Shown: piece after piece, positions 1-8,839 of the stretch
How positions within the stretch are numbered: position 1 is the stretch's first letter
Layout: every line of letters begins with the position of its first letter
NCBI GenBank assembly: GCA_012735335.1
Contig: JAAYHO010000189.1
Span: 1-15,513 of the forward strand
Length of the DNA stretch: 15,513 nt
Origin: Gammaproteobacteria bacterium
GTDB lineage: Bacteria > Pseudomonadota > Gammaproteobacteria > Pseudomonadales > Pseudomonadaceae
Direction: 5' to 3'
The notes under the pieces: generated by a model
Databases searched by the model: none
The model's input: the letters and a program-made list of their open reading frames with translations, nothing else
Told to the model about the DNA's origin: nothing
Translations under genes and position numbers: made by a program

Positions 1-19
1 ACTCCGCTGAACCAAGGCC

Positions 20-51
20 GCGCATTCTACGCCAACCTTATGATCTGTCAA
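20..51 (-). promoter_or_regulatory. Stable-RNA (rRNA-type) promoter 3
   Basis: The minus strand carries -35 TTGACA (46-51), a 16 bp spacer, -10 TAGAAT (24-29) and a GCGC discriminator (20-23). The sequence upstream of the -35 (52-80) is strongly A/T-rich, as expected for an UP element. It is the most downstream of the three tandem promoters, so the RNA they make should start within the first ~20 bases of the window or beyond its left edge. Confidence 0.75.
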
Positions 52-128
52 GCTTTTTGTTTCGAATCTTTCGTTTCAAAACCGCTTGGAGATCGACCCG
101 CTGCACTGTGTGCTTGCCGGGTCAGGGA

Positions 129-161
129 GGCGCATTCTACAGGGTTAAACCACCGTGTCAA
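129..161 (-). promoter_or_regulatory. Stable-RNA (rRNA-type) promoter 2
   Basis: The minus strand carries a consensus -35 TTGACA (156-161), a 16 bp spacer, -10 TAGAAT (134-139) and a GCGCC discriminator (129-133). It is the middle of three promoters of the same design, about 98 bp downstream of promoter 1. An A/T-rich tract upstream of the -35 (about 170-183) could be an UP element. No open reading frame here is credible. Confidence 0.75.
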
Positions 162-226
162 CGCCTTCCGTAAAACCTTTTTCACTGCCTGGTCGGTCGT
201 TGCTGCTGACCTGCCCGGCGGTGAGC

Positions 227-259
227 GGCGCATTATAGAGAGCCTGCCGTGGGCGTCAA
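227..259 (-). promoter_or_regulatory. Stable-RNA (rRNA-type) promoter 1
   Basis: On the minus strand a -35 TTGACG (254-259) and a perfect -10 TATAAT (232-237) are separated by exactly 16 bp and followed by a GCGCC discriminator (227-231). A 16 bp spacer with a GC-rich discriminator is the known form of rRNA P1 promoters under stringent/ppGpp control. The -35 lies 6 bp beyond the pssA stop codon, and the A/T-rich stretch upstream (about 262-300), a possible UP element, overlaps the pssA 3' end. It points left, out of the window. The rRNA assignment is inferred from form; a tRNA operon is the alternative. Confidence 0.75.
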
Positions 260-265
260 GCGCTT

Positions 266-1108
266 TTATTCGACAGGTTCTATTTTCTTTTCCTTGCGCT
301 CGCGCCGGTGCCAGCGCCACAGCGCCTGCAGCGGGCCGGAGATGCTGTAGGCGATGAAGATCAGCCACAGAATGCGCGATGGATCGGTGGAGATGACCGC
401 AAAGATCAGCACTACCAGCAGGATCACGAAAAAGGGTACGCGACCGCGCATATCCAGATCCTTGAAGCTGTAGTAGCGCACGTTACTGACCATCAGCAGA
501 CCACCAAGGGCGGTGAGGATACCGACCAGCCAGGCGATATCCTGACCTTCGATGCCGAAATCACTCAGCGACCAGACCATACCGGCTACCAGTCCGGCAG
601 CCGAGGGGCTGGCCAGTCCGGTGAAGTAGCGCTTGTCTTCCGAGCCTATATGGGTATTGAAGCGCGCCAGGCGCAGGGCTGCACCCGCCACGTAGATGAA
701 CGCGAAAACCCAACCGACCTTGCCCATGCCGTCCAGCGCCCAGGTAAAGGCGACCAGCGCCGGGGCCACGCCGAAGGCGACCATGTCCGAGAGCGAGTCA
801 TACTCGGCACCGAAGGCACTCTGGGTATTGGTTATCCGTGCCACCCGGCCATCCAGTCCGTCCAGCACCATGGCCACGAAGATGGCGATGGCGGCGTGGG
901 AGAAATTGCCGTTCATGGCGCTGACTATGGCGTAGAAGCCGGAAAACAGCGCTGCGGTGGTAAACAGGTTGGGCAACAGATAGATACCCTTGTGGCGCAC
1001 CTTCTTGCCATCCGGCCCAGGGACTTCCTCGATATGCTCATCAATGGGGAGCAGGGTATGCGGACCTTCTTCTTCGAAACCGCCGTCTTGATGCAGATCG
1101 TCTTTCAT
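266..1108 (-). CDS. pssA: CDP-diacylglycerol--serine O-phosphatidyltransferase
   Basis: Makes phosphatidylserine from CDP-diacylglycerol and L-serine, the first committed step towards phosphatidylethanolamine, in the inner membrane. The 280-residue protein has a charged, probably cytosolic N-terminus (about 1-38) followed by about eight hydrophobic segments. The complete CDP-alcohol phosphatidyltransferase signature is present: D83-xx-D86-G87-xx-A90-R91-x8-G100-xxx-D104-xxx-D108, the metal- and CDP-binding aspartates of the family. This is the integral-membrane type (as in Bacillus and Pseudomonas), not the peripheral E. coli type. The start has an AAGG ribosome-binding site 8 bases upstream. 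It is the last gene of the ilvI-ilvH-ilvC-pssA run, separated from ilvC by a strong terminator. I see no convincing promoter of its own in the short gap, so it may depend on read-through or a weak promoter. Its stop codon lies 6 bp from the -35 of the first rrn-type promoter. Confidence 0.95.
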   Translation of the reverse strand: MKDDLHQDGGFEEEGPHTLLPIDEHIEEVPGPDGKKVRHKGIYLLPNLFTTAALFSGFYAIVSAMNGNFSHAAIAIFVAMVLDGLDGRVARITNTQSAFGAEYDSLSDMVAFGVAPALVAFTWALDGMGKVGWVFAFIYVAGAALRLARFNTHIGSEDKRYFTGLASPSAAGLVAGMVWSLSDFGIEGQDIAWLVGILTALGGLLMVSNVRYYSFKDLDMRGRVPFFVILLVVLIFAVISTDPSRILWLIFIAYSISGPLQALWRWHRRERKEKKIEPVE

Positions 1109-1194
1109 GTATCAAACCTTGAACACATCAGCTGAAGGTGCAGTGTCGCAAACTTGGCCGCCGGATAGCCAGCCCCGGCTGCCACTCGCGCACA

Positions 1195-1220
1195 AAAAAC
1201 GCGGCCGAAGCCGCGTTTTT
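1195..1220 (-). terminator. Intrinsic terminator after ilvC (UUCG loop, bidirectional)
   Basis: A perfect 11 bp stem (1195-1205 with 1210-1220) closes a four-base loop. Read on the minus strand the loop is C(TTCG)G, the very stable UUCG tetraloop, and the stem is followed by a run of six T. The A-tract/T-tract symmetry makes it a potential terminator on both strands. It lies 18 bases after the ilvC stop and should separate most ilvC transcription from pssA. Confidence 0.9.
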
Positions 1221-1237
1221 CTACCCTTGAACCGGTA

Positions 1238-2792
<1,555 letters not shown>

Positions 2793-2794
2793 GA

Positions 2795-4519
2795 TCAGGT
2801 ACGCTCCGTCTTGCTCAGCCACATGTCACGCATCGAACCGCCGGCGATCTGCATCGGGTAGACGTGCTCGGTGTGATCCACACGGATATCCATGAACACC
2901 AGTCGCTTGGTCTGGGCAAAGGCCTCTTCCATCGCCGACTTGAGCTCTTCCGGCTTCTCGACACGCATGCCGACATGGCCATAGGACTCGGCCAGCTTGA
3001 TGAAGTCCGGCAGCGATTCCATGTAGGAGTGCGAATAACGGCTGTTGTACTGCATGTCCTGCCACTGACGAACCATGCCCAAGGCCTGGTTGTTCAGGGT
3101 GATGATCTTCACCGGCAGGTCATACTGCAGGCAGGTCGACAGCTCCTGGATGTTCATCTGGATACTGCCCTCACCGGTAACGCAGGCAACCGCCGCATCC
3201 GGGTGGTGCAGCTGGATACCCATGGCTGCGGGCAGGCCGAAGCCCATGGTGCCCAGGCCACCGGAGTTGATCCAGCGATTGGGCTTGTCGAACGGATAAT
3301 ACTGGGAAGCAAACATCTGATGCTGGCCCACGTCGGAGGTTACATAGGCATCGCCCTTGGTGACCTCCCACAGGGTCTCGATCACGGTCTGCGGCTTGAT
3401 GATGGAGCCGTCGCCCATGTCATAAGGGAACAGCTTGCCGTCACCGCGCCACTCGTCGATCTGCTTCCACCAGGCCGCCAGCACTTCGGCTTTGGGCTTG
3501 AGCTTGTGTTCACGGGTCATGGCCAGCATTTCGGTCAGGACGCTGTCGACCGGACCGACAATCGGGATATCCGCCTTGATGGTCTTGGAGATCGACGCCG
3601 GATCGATATCGATATGAATGATCTTGGCGTTCGGGCAGAACTTGGTTGCACCGTTGATCACCCGGTCATCAAAGCGGGCGCCCACGCACATGACCACATC
3701 AGCGTGGTGCATGGCGACGTTGGCGGTATAGCTGCCATGCATGCCGAGCATGCCGAGGAACTGGCGATCGGTACCCGGGAAGCCACCCAACCCCATCAGG
3801 GTATTGGTCACCGGAACACCCAGCTCCTTGCCCAGATCGGTCAGCTGTCTGGCCGCGCCACCCATGATGACACCACCACCGGAGTAGATGATCGGACGAC
3901 GGGCTTCGACCAGCAGGTCCAGCGCCTTGCGGATCTGCCCGGAATGACCACGGACCGCCGGGTTGTAGGAGCGCAGCTTGGCCTTCTTCGGATAGCTGTA
4001 CTCGAACTTCTCCGCCGGATTGGTCATGTCCTTGGGAATATCGATGACCACCGGACCGGGACGACCGGTCTGGGCCAGATAGAAAGCTTTCTTGACAATT
4101 TCCGGGATTTCGCGCGGGTCCTTGACGATGAAGCTGTGCTTCACGATCGGACGGGAAATACCGACCATGTCGGTTTCCTGGAACGCATCGGTACCGACCA
4201 TGTGGCTGGCCACCTGACCGGAGATCACCACCATGGGGATCGAGTCCATATAGGCGGTGGCAATACCGGTAATGGTATTGGTCGCGCCGGGACCGGAGGT
4301 CACCAGCACCACACCGGGCTTGCCGGTAGCACGGGCGTAGCCGTCGGCCATGTGTGCGGCGGCCTGCTCGTGGCGCACCAGCACGTGGGTCACATCGTCC
4401 TGACGGAAAATCGCGTCATACACGTGCAACAGGGCACCACCGGGGTACCCGTAGATAAACTTAACACCTTCGTCACGCAGGGAGCGGACGACCATCTCAG
4501 CGCCGGATAAAAGTTCCAC
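2795..4519 (-). CDS. ilvI: Acetolactate synthase large (catalytic) subunit
   Basis: ThDP-, FAD- and Mg-dependent condensation of two pyruvates to 2-acetolactate, or of pyruvate and 2-oxobutyrate to 2-aceto-2-hydroxybutyrate: the first common step of branched-chain amino acid synthesis. The 574-residue protein has the N-terminal ThDP-binding domain with catalytic E51 in [15 protein letters not shown], a central FAD-binding domain and a C-terminal ThDP domain. The ThDP/metal motif reads GEGS...LNN rather than the usual GDGS...NN, a conservative change. The start is GTG, with AGAGGTG 8 bases upstream, and gives the typical [10 protein letters not shown]-terminus. It leads the ilvI-ilvH-ilvC operon and is preceded by a long structured leader. 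No insertion or frame break is seen. Confidence 0.97.
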   Translation of the reverse strand: MELLSGAEMVVRSLRDEGVKFIYGYPGGALLHVYDAIFRQDDVTHVLVRHEQAAAHMADGYARATGKPGVVLVTSGPGATNTITGIATAYMDSIPMVVISGQVASHMVGTDAFQETDMVGISRPIVKHSFIVKDPREIPEIVKKAFYLAQTGRPGPVVIDIPKDMTNPAEKFEYSYPKKAKLRSYNPAVRGHSGQIRKALDLLVEARRPIIYSGGGVIMGGAARQLTDLGKELGVPVTNTLMGLGGFPGTDRQFLGMLGMHGSYTANVAMHHADVVMCVGARFDDRVINGATKFCPNAKIIHIDIDPASISKTIKADIPIVGPVDSVLTEMLAMTREHKLKPKAEVLAAWWKQIDEWRGDGKLFPYDMGDGSIIKPQTVIETLWEVTKGDAYVTSDVGQHQMFASQYYPFDKPNRWINSGGLGTMGFGLPAAMGIQLHHPDAAVACVTGEGSIQMNIQELSTCLQYDLPVKIITLNNQALGMVRQWQDMQYNSRYSHSYMESLPDFIKLAESYGHVGMRVEKPEELKSAMEEAFAQTKRLVFMDIRVDHTEHVYPMQIAGGSMRDMWLSKTERT

Positions 4520-4800
4520 TTTTGAATCACCTCTAGCATGCCGTCACCAACGGGCGAGCGGCAGGATACCTGATTACTGCTCGGCAGTGCATTGGCAACG
4601 GTTGGTTGTCATGCAACAGCTTGACTGCGTGCAATGGAGACAGACCTCCCAGCAGGTAGCGGGAGCGTCTCACCCAGCGCGAGGTAACGCGTACGGGGCC
4701 AGGCCGGGAGCATGCGGGTCGTCGCCTCCCGGATTGAGCAACAAAGCAGACTGCCCCGGTAGCCGAGTAGGCCCCGATCACAGCATGCTCATGAGAACCC
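4520..4800 (-). promoter_or_regulatory. Structured 5' leader of ilvI, possible attenuation region
   Basis: About 280 bp precede the ilvI GTG with no credible gene. On the minus strand are two hairpins, CCGGGAG/CTCCCGG (4726-4732 with 4704-4710, 7 bp) and GCTCCC/GGGAG (4661-4666 with 4646-4650). Because the arms share GGGAG and CTCCC, the pairings can be exchanged (1:2 and 3:4, or 1:3 and 2:4), and a further CTCC (about 4635-4638) can compete for the fourth arm. That layout resembles an attenuator, but no stem ends in a T-run. A 34-codon frame (4609-4713) has GGGAGG upstream but no run of Leu, Ile or Val codons. The structure is seen; regulation is inferred. Confidence 0.35.
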
Positions 4801-4803
4801 CGA

Positions 4804-4832
4804 ATTGTTTACATTCGAGACTCACAAGTCAA
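4804..4832 (-). promoter_or_regulatory. ilvI: Candidate promoter for ilvI-ilvH-ilvC
   Basis: On the minus strand TTGACT (4827-4832) is 17 bp from AACAAT (4804-4809), a 5/6 and 4/6 match to the sigma-70 boxes. A second TTGACT overlaps it (4832-4837), at 17 bp from ATGTAA, so the true boxes are uncertain. Placement gives a leader of about 275-280 bases. Confidence 0.35.
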
Positions 4833-4863
4833 GTCAACTTGCGACCAAAGCCGCAGCTTTTCG

Positions 4864-4892
4864 CACCGGTACAACATTGTCATATACCGGTG
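4864..4892. promoter_or_regulatory. 8 bp inverted repeat (CACCGGTA-N13-TACCGGTG), possible operator
   Basis: Perfect 8 bp arms at 4864-4871 and 4885-4892 have centres 21 bp apart (two helical turns), as expected for a dimeric regulator. It lies between the divergent ilvI and DUF4124 genes, just upstream of TATAGT (4907-4912), a plausible -10 for the DUF4124 gene. No good -35 stands 17 bp from that -10; the right arm falls there, which would suit an activated promoter. No regulator can be named. Confidence 0.35.
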
Positions 4893-4949
4893 TTTCCGCA
4901 ATTGGCTATAGTAGCCGGACTTTGATGCTCTCTACAGGGATGACGACAC

Positions 4950-5378
4950 ATGCGCAAGTTGATATTACTCGTGACACTGAGCCTGCTGTGTTCCGCCGCG
5001 GGCGCCCAACAGATCTATCAGTGGCAGGACGCGCAGGGTCGCATGCAGTTCGGGCAGCAACCGCCGGCCAATACGCCCTATCAACCGCTGGATATCCGCG
5101 GCCCGGCACCGATCGGCGGCCAACTGCGTGCGCCCGAGCCTCTGCCCAGCGCAGACCCGGAGCAGCAGGCCGAGGCTGCCGCCGAGCAGCGCCGCCAGCA
5201 ACAGGCCGCAGCAGAACTGGCCAACTACTGTGAACAGCTGCGCAGGGATCTGACCACGCTACAGGATAATCCCAGACTGCGCCGCACCAACGCCGATGGG
5301 GAAGTGGAACGTATTGGCGAGGATGAGCGCCAGCGCCTGATCCAGCAGGCGCAGGACAATCTCAAGGAGCACTGCTAG
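4950..5378 (+). CDS. DUF4124-domain periplasmic protein, unknown function
   Basis: The 142-residue protein starts with a clear signal peptide (charged MRK, hydrophobic core 4-17, likely cleavage after AGA at 19). There is no usable lipobox, so it is probably periplasmic. The DUF4124 motif follows directly: IYQWQDAQGRMQFGQQPP (22-39), with the family's Y-x-W-x-D-x-x-G-x-x-x-F spacing. The middle (about 70-90) is a Gln/Ala/Glu-rich, probably helical or coiled stretch. C94 and C142 (the last residue) could form a disulphide. AGGGA lies upstream of the ATG. It ends 3 bp from the stop of convergent yqcC with no terminator between. Molecular function is unknown; the same gene lies beside ilvI in P. 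aeruginosa, to my recollection. Confidence 0.85.
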   Translation: MRKLILLVTLSLLCSAAGAQQIYQWQDAQGRMQFGQQPPANTPYQPLDIRGPAPIGGQLRAPEPLPSADPEQQAEAAAEQRRQQQAAAELANYCEQLRRDLTTLQDNPRLRRTNADGEVERIGEDERQRLIQQAQDNLKEHC

Positions 5379-5381
5379 GCA

Positions 5382-5711
5382 TTACTGCGCCAACTGCCCT
5401 GCCGCCCGGTCGATCCGGCCGAGTATCTGCAGCAGTGCGGTGCGGCGTTCACCGAGATGGGCGAAGGCCTCTTCGCCCATGGGCTGGATATTGCAACCGC
5501 CCGGCACCACCCCGGCGCTGTCGATGATCTGCGCCATGCGCGGTATGAAGATCCACTGCAGCCAGCCTTCGAAGGCCAGAGTATCCACACAGAAGGGTTG
5601 CTGGCTGGCCAGCGCCGCCGGGGATGGCGGCTGAGCCGCCCACAACCCCAACAGACGCAACTCCCGCTCCAGTTCCAGCAGAGCTTCGGCCAGTGCATGC
5701 CACTGCCGCAT
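5382..5711 (-). CDS. yqcC: YqcC-family (DUF446) protein
   Basis: A small 109-residue soluble protein of the YqcC/DUF446 family, predicted mostly helical. The family core is recognisable: QPFCVDTLAFEGWLQWIFIPRM (38-59) corresponds to the E. coli stretch with F-x-x-D-T and W-L-Q-W-x-x-I-P-R-M, followed by a P-G pair (70-71). No signal peptide or membrane segment is seen. Its ATG overlaps the lpoP TGA by one base (TGATG), so translation is probably coupled to lpoP, and it is the last gene of the mrcB-lpoP-yqcC cluster. The biochemical role is unknown. The tight link to a peptidoglycan synthase and its activator suggests, but does not show, a cell-envelope role. Confidence 0.88.
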   Translation of the reverse strand: MRQWHALAEALLELERELRLLGLWAAQPPSPAALASQQPFCVDTLAFEGWLQWIFIPRMAQIIDSAGVVPGGCNIQPMGEEAFAHLGERRTALLQILGRIDRAAGQLAQ

Positions 5712-6379
5712 CAGAGTTCCACCCTGGCGCGCTGACGGGCCTGCGCAGCACCCGCCGCGTCACCCTGGCGCTCCCGGGCCTGGGCGACCAGTTCCCACAA
5801 TCCGGCCTGCAGCGTCGGCCGCCCGGCAGCATAGGACAGACCACGACGGGCCAACTGCTCGGCCTGAGCGGCATCGCCCTGATCCAGCCGCACCTGGGCC
5901 AGACGGTACAGCACCTGCGGCTCGCGCGGCGCTATACGCAGGGCGCGCTCGAGACTGGCCGAGGCGCTGTTCAGATCACCACTACCCTCCTGCTGGCGGG
6001 CCGAGGTCAGCAGCGCCAGCACCGGGCCGGAAAGCTGCTCGTCATCCTGCAGCGCGTTGCTGCCGCTGGCAGGACTGCTGCCGGTCGGGGTGCCGGTCGA
6101 GGGCTGACTCAGCACCGGCGAACTGTCCAGCGGATAGGACTGGATGACACTGGAGCCACCTTCGCCATCCGGCACCATGACCACTACCGCGCCACCGGCG
6201 TCCTGCTGTTGCTGGGGCTGCACCTGCGGCTGTCCGCGCAGACCCGCACCGGTCTGCAGATCCTCATTGGAGACCGCGCGCCCGGCGTCCACCACCGGAA
6301 TATGACCACCGGAACCAGCACACCCTGCCAGCAGCATGATACAACCGGCCAGCAGGCCAACTTGCTTGGTACCCATCAT
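5711..6379 (-). CDS. lpoP: Outer-membrane TPR lipoprotein, PBP1b activator LpoP
   Basis: LpoP is the outer-membrane lipoprotein that activates PBP1b in Pseudomonas and Acinetobacter, the functional counterpart of enterobacterial LpoB. The assignment rests on three visible features: a lipoprotein signal peptide (LLAGC), a long Gln/Gly/Ser/Pro-rich linker that could span the periplasm, and a C-terminal block of about 100 residues with two to three TPR-like helical repeats (for example YRLAQVRLDQGDAAQAEQLA). It also follows mrcB directly. There are two consecutive lipobox-like LAGC sites; the second, in MLLAGCAGSGG, is the more likely acylation site. The start is ambiguous. An ATG at 6391 lies 3 bp after the mrcB stop but has a weak ribosome site, whereas ATGs at 6379 and 6376 follow GAGGATTGAG. 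I prefer 6379. It overlaps yqcC by one base. Confidence 0.85.
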   Translation of the reverse strand: MMGTKQVGLLAGCIMLLAGCAGSGGHIPVVDAGRAVSNEDLQTGAGLRGQPQVQPQQQQDAGGAVVVMVPDGEGGSSVIQSYPLDSSPVLSQPSTGTPTGSSPASGSNALQDDEQLSGPVLALLTSARQQEGSGDLNSASASLERALRIAPREPQVLYRLAQVRLDQGDAAQAEQLARRGLSYAAGRPTLQAGLWELVAQARERQGDAAGAAQARQRARVEL

Positions 6380-6394
6380 CTCAATCCTCATTGT

Positions 6395-8716
6395 TTATCG
6401 CAGCCATCCACGGATCACATCCATTACCCGCCCGGCACCTTCACGTACCGGCGCGGTATCAATCAGCGGCTGACAGCCTGGCCCCGGCAGCGGCTCGTAA
6501 CCTGCCCGGAACGGCACCTGCACCGTATCCGGACAACTGGGGTCGCTGCCCTCGCCGGTCAGCCGATTGACCCAGGCATGAACGATACCCTCGGGCGGCA
6601 CATCGGACAGACTGCGCGGATGGGCCTGGGCCATGAAGGCGGTCCACACCTGCAGCGCCCCGGTGGCACCGGTCAGTCGGGTCTGGCCATTATCATCGCG
6701 TCCCAGCCAGGTCACGGCCACCAGATCATCGGAGAAACCGGCAAACCAGCTGTCACGCAGGTCGTTGGTGGTACCGGTCTTGCCCGCCAGCCGGATACTG
6801 GATGGAATCCGATTATAGGCCGAACGACCGGTGCCGTCCGCCATGACCCGGCTCAATGCCTCCTGCATGAGGAAGATGCTCGCCGAGTCGAAGCGCTGCT
6901 CGACCTCGAAGGGATAGCGCCGCAGCTGCTCACCCTCGGCGGTCAGCACGTTGCGGATGGCCCGCAGGGGAGTGTTGAAGCCGCCGTTGGCCAGCGTCTG
7001 GTACATGTCGGTGACCTGCAGCGGAGTCATCGCGCCACTGCCCAGCAGCATCGCCGGATAGGCGGGCCAGCCATGGCGTACCCCCATGCGCTCGATGGTA
7101 TTGAGCACCCGATCCACCCCGACATCCACGCCCAGCCGTACCGTCGCCTGGTTGTAGGAACGCGACAGCGCCTCATGCAGGGGTACTATCCCGTGGCTCT
7201 GGCGACTGTAGTTCTGCGGCGACCAGGTCTTGCCCGGCTCCGCATCCAGGGTAATCGGCGAGTCGTCGATCGGCGTGATCAGCGAATAGCGCTGCGGCTG
7301 CTCCAGCGCCGCCAGATACACCGCCGGTTTGACCAGCGAGCCGATCGGCCGCGAGGCATCCAGCGCCCGGTTGAAGCCGGAGAAGCGCGGATTGCGCCCG
7401 CCGACCAGCGCCAGCACCTCGCCGGTCTGCGCACCGGTAACAACCATCGCCGCCTCCATCTCATTGGCCCGCTCACCCAACCCCTTCAGTGACTCGGCCA
7501 CGGCCTTTTCCGCCTTCAGCTGCAACAGCGGATCGAAGCTGGTGAAGATGCGCAGCCCCTCACTGGTCAGATCCTCGTCCTGATAGTCCTCGCGCAACTG
7601 GCGCTTGATCAGGTCCATGAACGCCGGGTAGCTGCTGTCCGCCAGACTGCCGCGCACCGTCACATCCAGCGGTTGCTCGATGGCGCTGGCGGCCTGCTCG
7701 GCAGTGATCACGCCCTGCTCCTCCAGCATCTGGATGACCAGATCCCGGCGCTTCTTGGCCCGCTCGGCCTGACGCCGGGGGTTGTACAGCGACGGGCCCT
7801 TGACCATGCCCACCAGCAGCGCCACCTGATGCAGCTGCAGCTCGTGCAGCGGCTGGGCGAAGTAGTACTGACTGGCCAGACCGAAACCGTGCACCGCACG
7901 GCGTCCGTCCTGACCGAGGAACACCTCGTTGAGATAAGCCTCGAGAATCTCCTCCTTGGAATAGTGCAGCTCCAGCAGGATCGCCATGATCGCTTCGGTG
8001 CCCTTGCGCACCAGACTGCGCTCGTTGGTCAGGAAGAAGTTTTTCACCAGTTGCTGGGTCAGGGTACTGCCACCCTGCACCACTCCACCGGCGGTGATAT
8101 TCACATAGGCGGCCCGGGCAATGCCCTTGGGCGAGACGCCGAAGTGCTGGAAGTACTCCCGGTCCTCCACCGCCACCAGTGCTTCCACCAGATAGGGTGG
8201 CACCTGATCCAGACGAACCAGGATGCGATCCTCGTTGTGCGCCGGATAGATGCCACCGATCATCAGCGGCTCCAGACGTGCCATCACCACATTGCCACTG
8301 CCCGACAGCCCGGCCACCTGCTGCCCGCTGAAGCGCACACTGAGACGCTGGGCCGGTTCGGAGCCTTCAAAGGACTGGAAGCCACGGGTGTAGACATCCA
8401 CCCGACCAGCCGCTGCGGACATCTGCCCCGGCTGGCTGATGGCGTTGACCTTGCGATAACCCAGTGCGGACAGTTCGGTAAGGAAGTCGTCCCGACTGAG
8501 ATTCTGCCCGGCATAGAGCTCCAGCGGCCGGGCAAACACCTTGGCCGGTACCGCCCAGCGCTTGCCGGAGAATTTTTCCTGTACCACCGCGTCCAGATAG
8601 ATGGCCAGTCCGGCCAAGGCCACCAGCCCGACCAGCGCCAGCTTCCACAGCAGCCCCGACCAGCGCCGCCAGAATCCGACCTTGCGGGCCGGTTTTTTAC
8701 CGCGTTTTCTCGCCAT
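6395..8716 (-). CDS. mrcB: Penicillin-binding protein 1B, bifunctional peptidoglycan synthase
   Basis: Class A PBP that polymerises glycan strands from lipid II and cross-links the stem peptides, anchored in the inner membrane. From the ATG at 8716 (AGGGA upstream) it is 773 residues, typical for the Pseudomonas enzyme. The frame is open 26 codons further up but without support. Seen in order: a basic cytosolic tail; a membrane helix at about 21-41; a UB2H-like region (about 60-145), the activator-binding domain; a GT51 glycosyltransferase with catalytic E184 in VAVEDREYF and GGSTLTQQ (215-222); and a transpeptidase with the nucleophile motif S460-L-V-K463, S520-Y-N522 and K646-T-G-T. All catalytic motifs are intact. 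Its likely activator, lpoP, follows immediately. It is divergent from the kinase gene at 8840. Confidence 0.97.
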   Translation of the reverse strand: MARKRGKKPARKVGFWRRWSGLLWKLALVGLVALAGLAIYLDAVVQEKFSGKRWAVPAKVFARPLELYAGQNLSRDDFLTELSALGYRKVNAISQPGQMSAAAGRVDVYTRGFQSFEGSEPAQRLSVRFSGQQVAGLSGSGNVVMARLEPLMIGGIYPAHNEDRILVRLDQVPPYLVEALVAVEDREYFQHFGVSPKGIARAAYVNITAGGVVQGGSTLTQQLVKNFFLTNERSLVRKGTEAIMAILLELHYSKEEILEAYLNEVFLGQDGRRAVHGFGLASQYYFAQPLHELQLHQVALLVGMVKGPSLYNPRRQAERAKKRRDLVIQMLEEQGVITAEQAASAIEQPLDVTVRGSLADSSYPAFMDLIKRQLREDYQDEDLTSEGLRIFTSFDPLLQLKAEKAVAESLKGLGERANEMEAAMVVTGAQTGEVLALVGGRNPRFSGFNRALDASRPIGSLVKPAVYLAALEQPQRYSLITPIDDSPITLDAEPGKTWSPQNYSRQSHGIVPLHEALSRSYNQATVRLGVDVGVDRVLNTIERMGVRHGWPAYPAMLLGSGAMTPLQVTDMYQTLANGGFNTPLRAIRNVLTAEGEQLRRYPFEVEQRFDSASIFLMQEALSRVMADGTGRSAYNRIPSSIRLAGKTGTTNDLRDSWFAGFSDDLVAVTWLGRDDNGQTRLTGATGALQVWTAFMAQAHPRSLSDVPPEGIVHAWVNRLTGEGSDPSCPDTVQVPFRAGYEPLPGPGCQPLIDTAPVREGAGRVMDVIRGWLR

Positions 8717-8775
8717 AATTCCCTGTCTACCCCATCTCACGGGAAACAACGCCCGGCCTGCGGGCGTGACAACGG

Positions 8776-8804
8776 TTGGCCTGATTGCCACCAACCTTCA
8801 TAAT
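8776..8804 (+). promoter_or_regulatory. Candidate promoter for the fused kinase gene
   Basis: TTGGCC (8776-8781), a 17 bp spacer and CATAAT (8799-8804) match the sigma-70 boxes 4/6 and 5/6, 35 bp ahead of the GTG start. The divergent mrcB gap also contains a 7 bp GC hairpin (ACGCCCG/CGGGCGT, 8749-8767), which would lie in the mrcB leader if mrcB is transcribed from this gap. Confidence 0.45.
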
Positions 8805-8839
8805 GCTGCACCAACTGCCCGCCCACTACAGGATCCGAC

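Noticed and set aside
40..368. Short frames on both strands at the left end
   Set aside because: They overlap the three rrn-type promoters and the pssA 3' end; no ribosome site or family resemblance.
2864..4510. 548-codon plus-strand open frame
   Set aside because: Antisense to ilvI with His/Gly/Asp-rich shadow composition and no recognisable domain.
4609..4713. 34-codon ilv leader peptide (minus strand)
   Set aside because: It has a GGGAGG upstream, but only about a quarter of codons are Leu/Ile/Val and they are not clustered, so it is not listed as a gene; mentioned only within the leader finding.
4533..4781. 82-codon minus-strand frame in the ilv leader
   Set aside because: No ribosome site, Arg/Pro-rich composition, no family resemblance, and it overlaps the structured leader.
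5624..7492. 622-codon plus-strand open frame
   Set aside because: It lies antisense to yqcC, lpoP and mrcB, whose families and catalytic motifs are clear; its protein is low-complexity, rich in Arg, Gln, His, Gly and Thr, typical of a GC-rich shadow frame.
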